Part shown: in pieces, positions 1 to 7,582 of the stretch
Position numbering within the stretch: position 1 is the stretch's first letter
Layout of the letters: each line of letters opens with the position of its first letter
From: JBJFGR01 sp051892875
GTDB taxonomy: Bacteria; Pseudomonadota; Gammaproteobacteria; Enterobacterales; Succinivibrionaceae
Assembly (NCBI GenBank): GCA_051892875.1
Contig: JBJFGR010000057.1
Coordinates: forward strand, 1-14,333
DNA length: 14,333 nt
Direction of reading: 5' to 3'
Position numbers and translations under genes: made by a program
The notes under the pieces: model-generated
Seen by the model: only the letters and a program-made list of their open reading frames with translations
Database searches by the model: none
Told to the model about the DNA's origin: nothing

Positions 1-37
1 ATTTGCAATACATATGTTAGAACGAAAATTACTTAAT

Positions 38-100
38 TTAACTGCGGAATGTAGGTTGAACCCAACAAGCTTCAACTTGAGTAAGAAATGCGTTTGACAT
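38..100 (-). CDS. possible 20-residue leader peptide or small ORF
   Basis: A 20-codon ORF beginning MSNAFLTQVE and ending in TAA. It is reported only because its ATG (98-100) sits five T bases after a strong Shine-Dalgarno AGGAG (complement of 106-110), unusually good for this AT-rich region. The same AGGAG lies in the 3' arm of a hairpin, so translation could be gated. The peptide contains one Cys and one Trp but no run of a regulatory amino acid, and I recognise no family. It may instead be an accident of a terminator T-run meeting an ATG. A plus-strand reading frame is also open from the left edge to a stop at 95-97, so the tail of a plus-strand gene is an alternative. Confidence 0.22.
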   Translation of the reverse strand: MSNAFLTQVEACWVQPTFRS

Positions 101-128
101 AAAAACTCCTGTACTTAAAACACAGGAG
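101..128 (-). terminator. hairpin plus T-run: terminator or SD-sequestering hairpin
   Basis: Perfect 7-bp arms CTCCTGT (106-112) and ACAGGAG (122-128) enclose a 9-base loop. Read on the minus strand, the hairpin is followed directly by TTTTT (101-105), the form of an intrinsic terminator. The 3' arm on that strand is also an AGGAG ribosome-binding sequence five bases before an ATG, with CTCCT acting as anti-SD. Both readings are compatible with the sequence. The lipoprotein gene already has a terminator at 293-328, so this hairpin would have to serve a separate transcript starting between the two. Confidence 0.5.
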
Positions 129-292
129 ATATATTACAGTTGTATTTTGTTGATTACTAGACGTAGGTAAATAGAACGCTTACAGTACTTTTAAGCATAA
201 AAACTATTACCTTGATAAAAAACATATGGAATGGTTAAAATTAATTAAGAATTTTTTCCATTTAAATTCAGAACACTTATTTTCTTACTTAT

Positions 293-328
293 AAAAAATC
301 TCCTATTTACTAAGAAATAAGAGATTTT
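293..328 (-). terminator. Rho-independent terminator of the lipoprotein gene
   Basis: Arms AAAATCTC/GAGATTTT (295-302 and 321-328) continue, after one mismatch, into TATTT/AAATA (304-308 and 315-319) around a 6-base loop. On the minus strand the stem ends in an uninterrupted run of six T. It lies 33 bases past the stop codon of the PKD lipoprotein gene, so it probably ends the GH57-lipoprotein transcript. The stem is AT-rich, in keeping with the region. Confidence 0.75.
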
Positions 329-361
329 GTCTAAACTAAGTATTAAGTAAAATATTGAATA

Positions 362-1750
362 TTATTTAGTATATGTACAATCTAATGCTGGACAATTATC
401 CTTACACTCAGTAGTACAAATACCTGAAGAACAATCAATTACATCCCCACCATTGCTAACTACAACATAGTGAGATACAGGAACTCTATTCTTACCATCC
501 GAAACAACTAATGAAACATTATATGTGCCATAATCATTATAGATGTAAGTTATTGTATTATCGTTTGACTTAGACATTCCACCATCACCAAAAACCCACT
601 CGTAAGTCAATGGATCATTTTCAGGATCTGAAGCAGAAGCTTTAAACCTAACAACCTTTGAGCCTTCTTCTGTTGCATATGTAAAATCTGCAGTTGGCGC
701 TTTATTAGTTACAGAACATTCATCACCATAACAATTTATAATTACTTCTAAATTATATCTTGAGCCTTTATCACCATCACTAACATTTAAAGTAATTAAA
801 TAAGTTCCAGATTTAGTATATGTATGAGAAACTTGTCTCAAATCGTTGTTGCTTACTATTTTTGAAGAATCACCAAAATTCCAGAAACTATATAATTTAT
901 CATTATTAGGATCTGTTGAGTTATTTGTTAAAGTTACAGAATAACCATCAATTTTAGCAGTAAAAGATGCTACTGGTGCTTTATTATCCACCACAGGTAC
1001 CACAATTTCTTCAAAGGGACTATCATCATTTTTGGTTACAGACACTTGAATAGCATAAATAATTTCTGATGATGATTTTCTTTTTAATGCTTCATTAATA
1101 TTTACAAAAGCATTTAATAACTTGTGTTCAAGTTCTGTAGCATCAATGTTTACATCATTTAAACCCATAATTTTTGCAGAATCTATAAACACCTTTTCTG
1201 TTTCATCAAAAGTTGAAACCTTTGAATAATCTTTAGAATTTTCTAAACCTGTAATATTTTTAAAATTCTCAACTCCTAATTTAGACTGAAGAGCTGATAG
1301 TGAATTTAAATATACTGGCGCATATTCAACAAGATTTGAATCTGCAGATGTTGCAGGCAATTGTTCTAATTTATTAAAAGGTACAGTATATAGTACACCA
1401 GAGTTAGCCCCCCCCTTAGAAACAGCTATTACTTTAGAACCTGCTCCTACATCATCTGTATTCCACTCAAGATTTACAGTAAAACCAGCTTCATTAGATA
1501 CCGTACCTTCTTGCTTTGGTTCATTATTATCACATGTGTTTGATCCATTGATATCTAGGCAAACAACGTAATCTGAATTATCTGGTAATTCTTCACCTGC
1601 TACAGTTTGAACTGTAACTGCAATTTTTGATTTTGTACTGCTAGTTGTGGGAGTTGTTGGTGTGTCTGAAGAACCACTTGAACCACCACCACAAGCATTT
1701 AAAACAAAACAAGATACTAATGCTAATGTTAACTTTGAGTATTTTAACAT
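362..1750 (-). CDS. PKD-domain surface lipoprotein
   Basis: The product is 462 residues if started at the ATG at 1748-1750, which has an AGAGG Shine-Dalgarno six bases upstream and places a classical lipoprotein signal at the very N-terminus. A longer frame starting at 1786 would put 12 extra residues before it. The lipobox is LNAC with lipidated Cys20, followed by Gly/Ser/Thr-rich linker (21-40). Residues about 42-250 form a domain I do not recognise. Two PKD domains follow (about 258-338, motif WNFGD at 290-294; about 350-432, motif WVFGDG at 385-390). The tail (433-462) has five cysteines. PKD domains are beta-sandwich spacers or binding modules common in secreted polysaccharide enzymes. 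The gene lies 92 bases downstream of the GH57 gene, so a helper role in starch binding is plausible but inferred. A run of eight G bases on the coding strand (1408-1415) lies inside the frame. Confidence 0.8.
   Translation of the reverse strand: MLKYSKLTLALVSCFVLNACGGGSSGSSDTPTTPTTSSTKSKIAVTVQTVAGEELPDNSDYVVCLDINGSNTCDNNEPKQEGTVSNEAGFTVNLEWNTDDVGAGSKVIAVSKGGANSGVLYTVPFNKLEQLPATSADSNLVEYAPVYLNSLSALQSKLGVENFKNITGLENSKDYSKVSTFDETEKVFIDSAKIMGLNDVNIDATELEHKLLNAFVNINEALKRKSSSEIIYAIQVSVTKNDDSPFEEIVVPVVDNKAPVASFTAKIDGYSVTLTNNSTDPNNDKLYSFWNFGDSSKIVSNNDLRQVSHTYTKSGTYLITLNVSDGDKGSRYNLEVIINCYGDECSVTNKAPTADFTYATEEGSKVVRFKASASDPENDPLTYEWVFGDGGMSKSNDNTITYIYNDYGTYNVSLVVSDGKNRVPVSHYVVVSNGGDVIDCSSGICTTECKDNCPALDCTYTK
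1408..1415 (-). repeat. G8 homopolymer inside the lipoprotein gene
   Basis: Eight consecutive G on the coding strand encode the end of Lys112, Gly113, Gly114 and the start of Ala115. It is the only long G/C homopolymer I see in this AT-rich window. Adding one G would create an immediate TAA after three Gly and part of a fourth codon. Losing one G would shift into a frame that stops about 14 codons later. Either change would leave only the lipid anchor and about a quarter of the protein. Confidence 0.85.
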
Positions 1751-1807
1751 TTTTAACCTCTTTATATCAGTATTTAAAACTGACACCTAATTGAATTCTA
1801 CACATCA

Positions 1808-1835
1808 GCACAACACTACTGCTTTAGCGTTGTGC
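1808..1835 (-). other. intercistronic hairpin between GH57 and lipoprotein genes
   Basis: Arms GCACAAC (1808-1814) and GTTGTGC (1829-1835) are perfect 7-bp complements. After one mismatch, three more pairs (CTA/TAG) surround the loop. It begins just past the stop codon of the GH57 gene. No T-run follows on the minus strand, so it is not a classical terminator. It could stabilise the upstream mRNA against 3' exonucleases or reduce expression of the lipoprotein relative to the enzyme. Confidence 0.6.
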
Positions 1836-1842
1836 GTTTATA

Positions 1843-4800
1843 TTACTTTTTAATTAAAGTTACAACCATTGATTCAGCATCAAAATGAATATCGTATGTT
1901 CCAGCTTCCACATTGATATATTCCCCGTCAGCTGTTAATCTTTCATTCACTTTACCACCTACAATTACACATTGAACACCATTAAAACCTTCAATCTTGA
2001 ATGTGTTGTACTTTTTGCTAAATGTATAATTTTCAATTATCCATAAATTTTTACTACCAGCATTTATCACAAAATCTTCTGGTTGATATGAATTTTCAGA
2101 TGATCTCAATGCTACAGCATTGAATACAGCAACTTCATCAAGGCTAACAGTAACTTGCATCTTTGATACTGATATTTTTGAATCAGACTTTGCTGTCAAC
2201 ACAACTGTATAAGTACCTTCTTCAGCGTATGTATGGTAAGCATCTGTATCTGTAGATGTTTGACCATCACCAAAATCCCATTCATATGAAACTTTAGTTG
2301 AACCTGAAACTGTTGTAGTATTCTTGAACGATACGTACAAATTAGACTTTTCATTCAATCTATAAGAAGCTATTAAATCAACACCTGAAGTAATTGCAAC
2401 AACCTTTGAAAACTTTTCAGTCTTTGATTCTGAACCACTCTTTGCTGTTACACTTAAAACAACTTTATAATTTCCTGCATTTGCATAAGTATGAGTTGGA
2501 GATTTTTCAGAAGATTTACTACCATCACCAAAATCCCATTCATAAACAACAGTTTCTGCATTAGAACTTACAGTTGATGTATTGCTAAATTTAACAGTTT
2601 TATTATCACTAGTATCTTCAAATGATGGTTCTACCTGTAAAACAATATCACTGTCAACAACAACTTTATAAGATGTAGTGTTTGTAGCACCTTTATCATC
2701 AGTTACTACTAATGTATAAGTTGTTGTTTCAGTTGGAGTTACTGTAATCTTTGCTGTTGTTGCTCCAGTACTCCACTTGTAGCTTGCAATAGTACCATCA
2801 GAATCAGATGAAGTTGAGCCATCTAGAGTCACGCTAGTCCCTTTCTTTACGGATGATGACGGATTAGCTACAATTCTTGCTACTGGAGAAATATTAACAG
2901 GAGGATTTGAAGAACACTTGTCAGAAGCATCTGTAGGGCAACCAGCAGTTAACTTAGTACCGTCAACATTAAATACACCTACGCTGTTAGTTGTAAAGTT
3001 ACCACCTGAAGATGTCTTAAACCAATTGCTACCACAGTCATTGAACAAGAATTCCATACCTGTAATATTTGCTTCAAACTGAGCAGTAGATGAGAACCAT
3101 CCATTCTTTTCAACAGCCATCTCAACACCTGGAGCTTTTGTCCAACCTGTGCCTTTTGCATCAGGAGTACCACGATAGTGGAAACAAGCTTTAGATAAAG
3201 ATTTAGATGGCTTAAAGTAAACAGTACCAGTTTGAACTATGTCACTTGGTGCACCTTCTGTAATTGTTCCATCGTTATTGATAGTGTAAACACCTTTAGA
3301 TAAACAAGAACCAACATCTGATGGAACAGCCTTACTTGAACCACCGCTTATGAACTTAATATCAGCACAAGTAGCATCTCTAGTATATTCAACTGTAGTT
3401 TTGAAATAATCGTTTTCAGAACTTACACGTGTAGCTTCTACTGAATTCCAATCTGAAGCTCCCTTATCTTTATAGTGAACATATACAGCACCAACTGAAT
3501 TATCCCCAGTCTTAGCATACACAGTAACCTTATCTTTTAGAACTACAGTTCCATCAGAGAAGAACATGTGAGTACCTTCCATCTGACCATTAACATTTTC
3601 TTCAAATGTATCAGGATCATAACGGCCCGCACCAACATATGTGTGATTAATTTCAGATCTTGTAACGTTACCATTGTTATCAATTGCTTCCATATAGTAG
3701 TCAACCAATTGATCACGATAATCACTTATATAAGCAAAGTACGTATTACCAATCTTCTTAGCCGGTAAAACATCGTAATTCTTTGCTTCAGCATAAGTCT
3801 GCCAAGCTACACCATTAATATCTTTTTCAAGATCTCTCATCTTGGTTTCATATACTTTCCATTCACCAACTTGATTTACATCAACATTTGGTTGACCTGC
3901 AAATTTCTTTGGTTCATAAACTCTTGGTGCGATATCGGTAGGAGACATTCTCTTATCTTTATGAGCTCTTACGTAAACTTTCACACTCTTAATACCGCTT
4001 ACATCGTAAGCATATGTATAAACCGCCCATGTATTATCAGCATAAATAGGAGTCCAACCTTCAGCTTTACCACTATTAGCAGAACCTGGATTTGTTGGAT
4101 ATCTTTGAACCCACCACATAGATGGACCTGTCTTATCCTTCATTATATTTGCAGAAACATAAGGTTCTGTAAAGAATAAAGATTGATTAAAGCTCAATGT
4201 AGGTTTAACATTATCATCTTTATTTTCATCATAATAACCAAAACCTGAGTCTATAGATGAAATTAGGAAATACCAACCTAATTCAGCAGGATTTGCACCG
4301 CCTTGGTAATCATTCTTTTCGTCACCCTTAACAGGGAATGAGAACATATATGGGTTCAACTGATTGCCAATATAAGTTACTTCCTTTTCACTTGCAGTCT
4401 TTGGACTCCAATAATTAGGATGACTATCTAACCAAATCTGTTCAGCTGTTTCAGCGTAATTTATAGCTGCTTGCAATAAAGCAAAGTTTCTTTCCAAATA
4501 GTGATAACCGTATTCTAAAGAAACTGCATGACCAAAAGGTGTATCCTTATGATTCTTAGGAACTTCAAAGTCAGTACCTAAAGCCTTATTAAATTCAGGG
4601 AACTGAGCTTTCCAAACCCCCATTGGAATATGCCAATGATACCAATCAGGGTCTGAAGAGGAGTCACGTGTATCAACCCATGAACCATCCTGAATATGTT
4701 GAATATCATCACTTGGAATTGGATACGCTTTCAAGTATTCTTGAACCCCCATACCAACAACACCTGATGTACTATATTCTTCACCAGACGCCATCCAAGT

Positions 4801-5979
4801 AGAAATAGAACCAGCACGACCTTGAGAGTTATCACCGTCGTGTGCTATAACAAAGTATTGAGGACGATCATAAATACCTTCGTATTGAGGTAAATTTGAA
4901 TCTGCAGGAACCGCAGAACCATCCCAACCTTCCTGCCATGAACCATTTTGATCTACAGGAATACCAGCGATCTTTGAAACTTCAGCTGTTTCTGGATCAA
5001 CATATTGAACCCAGTGAGGTGTTGAAGCAAATGGAAATTTATTTACAATTAACTGCTGTTCATGAGCCATCCCAATATTTTCCCAGCCACCCTTTTCAAA
5101 GGTATTTTGTAAATCAGCACGGTTAGGAGGAGAAACTAATGTATCATAAGCAGGATTGCTTGCTTTGTATGGATAATCTCTTAAAGCTCTTGAGAAATGG
5201 TTGTTACCCATAACAGACCATTCTATCCCCAACTTTGTCAAAGTCGGTATTAATCTTTCAGAAAAACCTAATTCTGTAGGGAAGAAACCTTTAGAAGATT
5301 TAAACTTATCACCCAAGAAGAAATCTTGTTGTAATACCACATTCTGATAAATTAAATCTTTTAAGAAATATTTAGGTCCTACCAAAGGCCCCATAGAATG
5401 GTGACCTGTAAAATGAATCGGTTCTAATGCATTGAAGCCATTAGTTGTTTTTAAACTACCAACAGTATCTTTCCAAGGTTGAGCCCAACCAAGTGAATAA
5501 AAATCAAAACTACCCAATTCAGCAAAACTCTGTACATTTGTTATAACAGCTGCTGACATTGTTACCTGAGTCTGACTCATTGGATGTGCTTTATTATTAG
5601 CTTTAGCGGTCATAGCAGGCCACGATGTATAAGCATTTCTCTTCGCATCATGACCATAATATGTTACAAAATCATCATGAGGCATTATAGCACCAGTACC
5701 ACCATTTAAGTAATACTTATAATTAGCAGGAGGATTTAACTTTAAGTTTAATGCCTGACCATCATAAGCATATCTAACTGGCCCTCCTACAGGAGTTGAT
5801 GCATATGTAGAGGTATCATAATAAGGCCAGAAATTAGGCATATGGTTATGGTAAATATGGGTTGCAGCAATTAATGCTTCAGAATCAGTAGATCCAACCA
5901 CAAATGGTACAGCAACAGCTATACTCATTAATGCAGCTAAATTATTTAGCTTACAATTTGCTAATCTAAATTTTTTCAT
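1843..5979 (-). CDS. secreted multidomain GH57 glycosidase (amylase/amylopullulanase type)
   Basis: This 1378-residue protein probably hydrolyses starch-type alpha-glucans outside the cytoplasm. The signal peptide has a basic start (KKFR), a hydrophobic stretch at about 14-29 and likely cleavage after SEA (33-35). GH57 hallmarks follow: a histidine motif at 41-48 (HIYHNHMP) standing where the family has HQP; GFFPTELGF (231-239) with Glu236 as candidate nucleophile, followed by a 'LTKLGIEW' helix as in the family; and HDGDN (380-384) with Asp381 as candidate acid/base. An Ig-like region spans about 645-785. Two modules (about 815-910 and 918-1014) resemble CBM25/26 starch-binding domains. Three PKD-like domains follow: about 1032-1110 (degenerate), 1125-1197 and 1204-1280, the last two with WDFGDG at 1148-1153 and 1234-1239. 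The final 95 residues are an unassigned beta-rich domain, perhaps another glucan binder. The Shine-Dalgarno is weak. GH57 assignment is firm; substrate is inferred. Confidence 0.83.
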   Translation of the reverse strand: MKKFRLANCKLNNLAALMSIAVAVPFVVGSTDSEALIAATHIYHNHMPNFWPYYDTSTYASTPVGGPVRYAYDGQALNLKLNPPANYKYYLNGGTGAIMPHDDFVTYYGHDAKRNAYTSWPAMTAKANNKAHPMSQTQVTMSAAVITNVQSFAELGSFDFYSLGWAQPWKDTVGSLKTTNGFNALEPIHFTGHHSMGPLVGPKYFLKDLIYQNVVLQQDFFLGDKFKSSKGFFPTELGFSERLIPTLTKLGIEWSVMGNNHFSRALRDYPYKASNPAYDTLVSPPNRADLQNTFEKGGWENIGMAHEQQLIVNKFPFASTPHWVQYVDPETAEVSKIAGIPVDQNGSWQEGWDGSAVPADSNLPQYEGIYDRPQYFVIAHDGDNSQGRAGSISTWMASGEEYSTSGVVGMGVQEYLKAYPIPSDDIQHIQDGSWVDTRDSSSDPDWYHWHIPMGVWKAQFPEFNKALGTDFEVPKNHKDTPFGHAVSLEYGYHYLERNFALLQAAINYAETAEQIWLDSHPNYWSPKTASEKEVTYIGNQLNPYMFSFPVKGDEKNDYQGGANPAELGWYFLISSIDSGFGYYDENKDDNVKPTLSFNQSLFFTEPYVSANIMKDKTGPSMWWVQRYPTNPGSANSGKAEGWTPIYADNTWAVYTYAYDVSGIKSVKVYVRAHKDKRMSPTDIAPRVYEPKKFAGQPNVDVNQVGEWKVYETKMRDLEKDINGVAWQTYAEAKNYDVLPAKKIGNTYFAYISDYRDQLVDYYMEAIDNNGNVTRSEINHTYVGAGRYDPDTFEENVNGQMEGTHMFFSDGTVVLKDKVTVYAKTGDNSVGAVYVHYKDKGASDWNSVEATRVSSENDYFKTTVEYTRDATCADIKFISGGSSKAVPSDVGSCLSKGVYTINNDGTITEGAPSDIVQTGTVYFKPSKSLSKACFHYRGTPDAKGTGWTKAPGVEMAVEKNGWFSSTAQFEANITGMEFLFNDCGSNWFKTSSGGNFTTNSVGVFNVDGTKLTAGCPTDASDKCSSNPPVNISPVARIVANPSSSVKKGTSVTLDGSTSSDSDGTIASYKWSTGATTAKITVTPTETTTYTLVVTDDKGATNTTSYKVVVDSDIVLQVEPSFEDTSDNKTVKFSNTSTVSSNAETVVYEWDFGDGSKSSEKSPTHTYANAGNYKVVLSVTAKSGSESKTEKFSKVVAITSGVDLIASYRLNEKSNLYVSFKNTTTVSGSTKVSYEWDFGDGQTSTDTDAYHTYAEEGTYTVVLTAKSDSKISVSKMQVTVSLDEVAVFNAVALRSSENSYQPEDFVINAGSKNLWIIENYTFSKKYNTFKIEGFNGVQCVIVGGKVNERLTADGEYINVEAGTYDIHFDAESMVVTLIKK

Positions 5980-6076
5980 ATATTTACTTAATCTTAATAA
6001 TTTAGTTTAAAAACAAAGTTAAAATTCAACAAAAGTTGCAAAATTAACTTCCGATCAGTTTTTCATTTAAAAGTGT

Positions 6077-6090
6077 TAATGAAAACATTA
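6077..6090. promoter_or_regulatory. small palindrome upstream of the GH57 gene
   Basis: TAATG-AAAA-CATTA is a perfect 5-bp inverted repeat about 100 bases before the GH57 start codon, downstream of a possible minus-strand -10 region around 6106-6113 (TATTAT). It could be an operator for a dimeric regulator. Short palindromes are expected by chance in sequence this AT-rich, so confidence is low. I see no convincing -35 element and no MalT-type box. The rest of 5980-6210 is AT-rich leader without a gene. Confidence 0.25.
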
Positions 6091-6210
6091 TCACCACACA
6101 AATTGTATAATAAAATATTGATCTTCTCCACAAAAAAAAATTACAAAATTATCAAAAATAAAATATTGTTAAATATATCACCTTTTTGAAACGATAAAAA
6201 ATAAATAAAC

Positions 6211-6238
6211 AAAAAAACCTATCAAATTGATAGGTTTT
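6211..6238 (-). terminator. Rho-independent terminator of glk
   Basis: AAAACCTATCAA (6214-6225) and TTGATAGGTTTT (6227-6238) form an almost perfect palindrome with up to 12 pairs. On the minus strand it ends in seven T (6211-6217). It lies 24 bases past the glk stop codon and should isolate glk from the GH57 gene, which therefore needs its own promoter. Confidence 0.88.
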
Positions 6239-6262
6239 AATTTTATAACTCTTAATAAAAAA

Positions 6263-7234
6263 CTAGATCTTATAACCTAATTCTTGTCTTAAGTATGCAC
6301 CAGCACCAATTAATCCAGCATAAGACTGGGTTACAATATATACAGGAATATTTGATAAGTAATTCTTAAAACGCCCCTTATCTTCAAAAGCTACTCTAAA
6401 TCCTGATTTCATAAAGAAGTCTAAAAATCTAGGTACTATCCCACCAGCTATATAAACCCCTCCAAATGCACCAATATTTAAAGCAAGATCTCCCCCAAAA
6501 CGCCCCATCATTACACAGAATAGGTTTAATGCCCTATGACAATCTGTATCAGGTACCTCTTGTAAAGCTCTAGCTGTAACGTCTTTTGGTTCAAGATCTT
6601 CAGGAATTCTCTTATCAGACAAAACAATGGCTCTATAAATATTTACCAACCCCATCCCTGAGAGTAATCTTTCACAAGAAACATGACCTAACTCTTCACG
6701 TAAAATTGCTAATAAATCATCTTCTTCTGCACTATTTGGAGCAAAATCAACATGACCACCTTCACCTGGAACACTATACCAATGATCTTTAAAATTAAAT
6801 AAATGACCTACACCCAAACCTGTACCAGCACCATAAATAGCAACAGGTTTGCCTTTTACTGGTTCACCACCGCCAAACTTAACATAATCATCTGACTTTA
6901 AAGCAGGAATTGCCATAGACTGACCTGTGAAATCATTAATTACATCCAGTCTTTCTAAGCCCAAATTAACTTTCATTTCTTGAATTGAAAAAGACCATGG
7001 ATTATTTGTCATTTCCACCAAATCACCAGTAATAGGACAAGCTATAGCTATACACGCATATCTGAACGCTATATCTTTATTGGCATTCATAAACTGTTTA
7101 ATAACACCTTCTAGAGAAGGATTATCTGTTGCTGAATATACTAATGTATTTGAAATAGATCCATCTTCTAGGTTGCATAAAGCCAAACGTGCGTTTGTAC
7201 CACCTACATCACCTACAAGAGCAAACTCTGACAT
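6263..7234 (-). CDS. glk: glucokinase (ROK-unrelated, E. coli Glk type)
   Basis: Phosphorylates cytoplasmic glucose with ATP to glucose 6-phosphate. The 323-residue product matches E. coli Glk (321 residues, recalled) along its whole length. The phosphate-binding motif GDVGGTNARLAL is at 8-19. The catalytic Asp is in INDFTG (Asp101). The sugar-binding motif is PGEGGHVDFAP (156-166) with Glu158 and His161. The adenosine region includes FGGVYIAGGIVPRF. The start chosen is the ATG at 7232-7234, which matches the family N-terminus. A TTG 12 bases upstream (7244-7246) is in frame, but the G-rich stretch after it probably serves as ribosome-binding site for the ATG. The gene is divergent from hexR, a regulator of glucose metabolism in related bacteria. 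It suits an organism that liberates glucose from starch outside the PTS. Confidence 0.96.
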   Translation of the reverse strand: MSEFALVGDVGGTNARLALCNLEDGSISNTLVYSATDNPSLEGVIKQFMNANKDIAFRYACIAIACPITGDLVEMTNNPWSFSIQEMKVNLGLERLDVINDFTGQSMAIPALKSDDYVKFGGGEPVKGKPVAIYGAGTGLGVGHLFNFKDHWYSVPGEGGHVDFAPNSAEEDDLLAILREELGHVSCERLLSGMGLVNIYRAIVLSDKRIPEDLEPKDVTARALQEVPDTDCHRALNLFCVMMGRFGGDLALNIGAFGGVYIAGGIVPRFLDFFMKSGFRVAFEDKGRFKNYLSNIPVYIVTQSYAGLIGAGAYLRQELGYKI

Positions 7235-7275
7235 TAAAACCCCCAAAAAACAAAATTAAAACTAAAAGCTAAGCA

Positions 7276-7281
7276 ATTATA
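7276..7281 (-). promoter_or_regulatory. glk -10 box
   Basis: A perfect TATAAT on the minus strand (preceded directly by TG), about 42 bases before the glk ATG. I find no good -35 hexamer at 17 bases, which would suit an activator-dependent promoter. The predicted transcription start is near 7269. Confidence 0.55.
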
Positions 7282-7320
7282 CATGTTTTTTTTCAAATAT
7301 TCTTTATTAGTTAATTTTTT

Positions 7321-7336
7321 AGTGATCTTGATCAGT
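7321..7336. promoter_or_regulatory. CRP-like (or FNR-like) site upstream of glk
   Basis: AGTGATCTTGATCAGT agrees with the CRP consensus TGTGATCTAGATCACA at 12 of 16 positions, including GTGA-N6-TCA. Its centre (7328.5) lies about 60 bases upstream of the predicted glk start, close to the class I activation spacing of -61.5. The core TGAT-N4-ATCA also fits the inner part of the FNR consensus, so an anaerobic regulator is an alternative reading. Confidence 0.5.
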
Positions 7337-7350
7337 TTAAACAGTTTAAA
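7333..7350. repeat. tandem 9-bp repeat CAGTTTAAA x2
   Basis: CAGTTTAAA occurs twice head-to-tail (7333-7341 and 7342-7350), the first copy overlapping the right arm of the CRP-like site. It could be a binding site for a helically phased regulator, or simply a small duplication. The remainder of the divergent region, about 7351-7550, is AT-rich and holds no supported gene. Confidence 0.5.
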
Positions 7351-7552
7351 ACTCCTAATGTCTAACATAGGAAATACACAAAAACTTAAATTCAATCATT
7401 ACATGACTCATTTACAGGTTTTAAATATCCTTACTGAATATTTTCTTTTAATCTAATTTAAATAAATTTTCATCATTTCTCAATATTTCATAATTATTTT
7501 GATTTATTTCAAATTATCATTACAAAAATCAAAAAAAAATTTAATTTTACTA

Positions 7553-7568
7553 TTGAAAGCGTTTTCTA
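7553..7568. promoter_or_regulatory. LacI/GalR-family-type operator overlapping hexR -35
   Basis: TTGAAAGCGTTTTCTA has the central CG and flanking A/T arms of LacI-family operators. It fits the Gram-positive cre consensus WTGNAARCGNWWWCAW at 15 of 16 positions, and shares features with PurR/MalR-type sites. It overlaps the -35 and the spacer, where a bound repressor would block polymerase. Which protein would bind is unknown, and no LacI-family gene lies in this window. Confidence 0.45.
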
Positions 7569-7581
7569 AATTAGATAAAAT
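7553..7581 (+). promoter_or_regulatory. hexR promoter, near sigma-70 consensus
   Basis: TTGAAA (7553-7558), a 17-base spacer and TAAAAT (7576-7581) give 5/6 matches at each element with ideal spacing. Transcription should begin near 7588, leaving a leader of about 92 bases. That leader contains a small AGCAC/GTGCT hairpin (7630-7634 with 7645-7649) before the hexR start. Confidence 0.72.
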
Positions 7582-7582
7582 A

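Noticed and set aside
2..97. Plus-strand frame open from the left edge to TGA at 95-97
   Set aside because: Could be the tail of a gene, but only ~31 codons are visible, there is no family resemblance, and the hairpin after it lacks a T-run on the plus strand. Too little to call.
3543..4179. Open frames on both strands inside the GH57 gene (for example 3568-3768 and 3871-4179)
   Set aside because: They overlap a long, domain-rich coding frame, encode low-complexity Ile/Cys/Trp-rich sequence without family resemblance, and have no ribosome-binding site.
4896..5126. 76-codon plus-strand frame within the GH57 catalytic region
   Set aside because: Antisense to the conserved catalytic domain; composition (Gln/Leu/His-rich) reflects the complement of the real gene.
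6114..6136. CRP-like TGTGG-N6-TCAAT on the minus strand upstream of GH57
   Set aside because: Only one half-site is good, and it would overlap the presumed -10/-35 spacer, an unlikely place for activation.
6131..6139. A9 runs in intergenic regions (also near 7529-7537)
   Set aside because: Poly-A/T tracts are expected by chance in sequence this AT-rich and lie outside genes.
7359..7457. 32-codon plus-strand ORF (starts MSNIGNTQKL) in the glk-hexR intergenic region
   Set aside because: No Shine-Dalgarno, no recognisable family, and it lies upstream of the hexR promoter in an AT-rich regulatory region.
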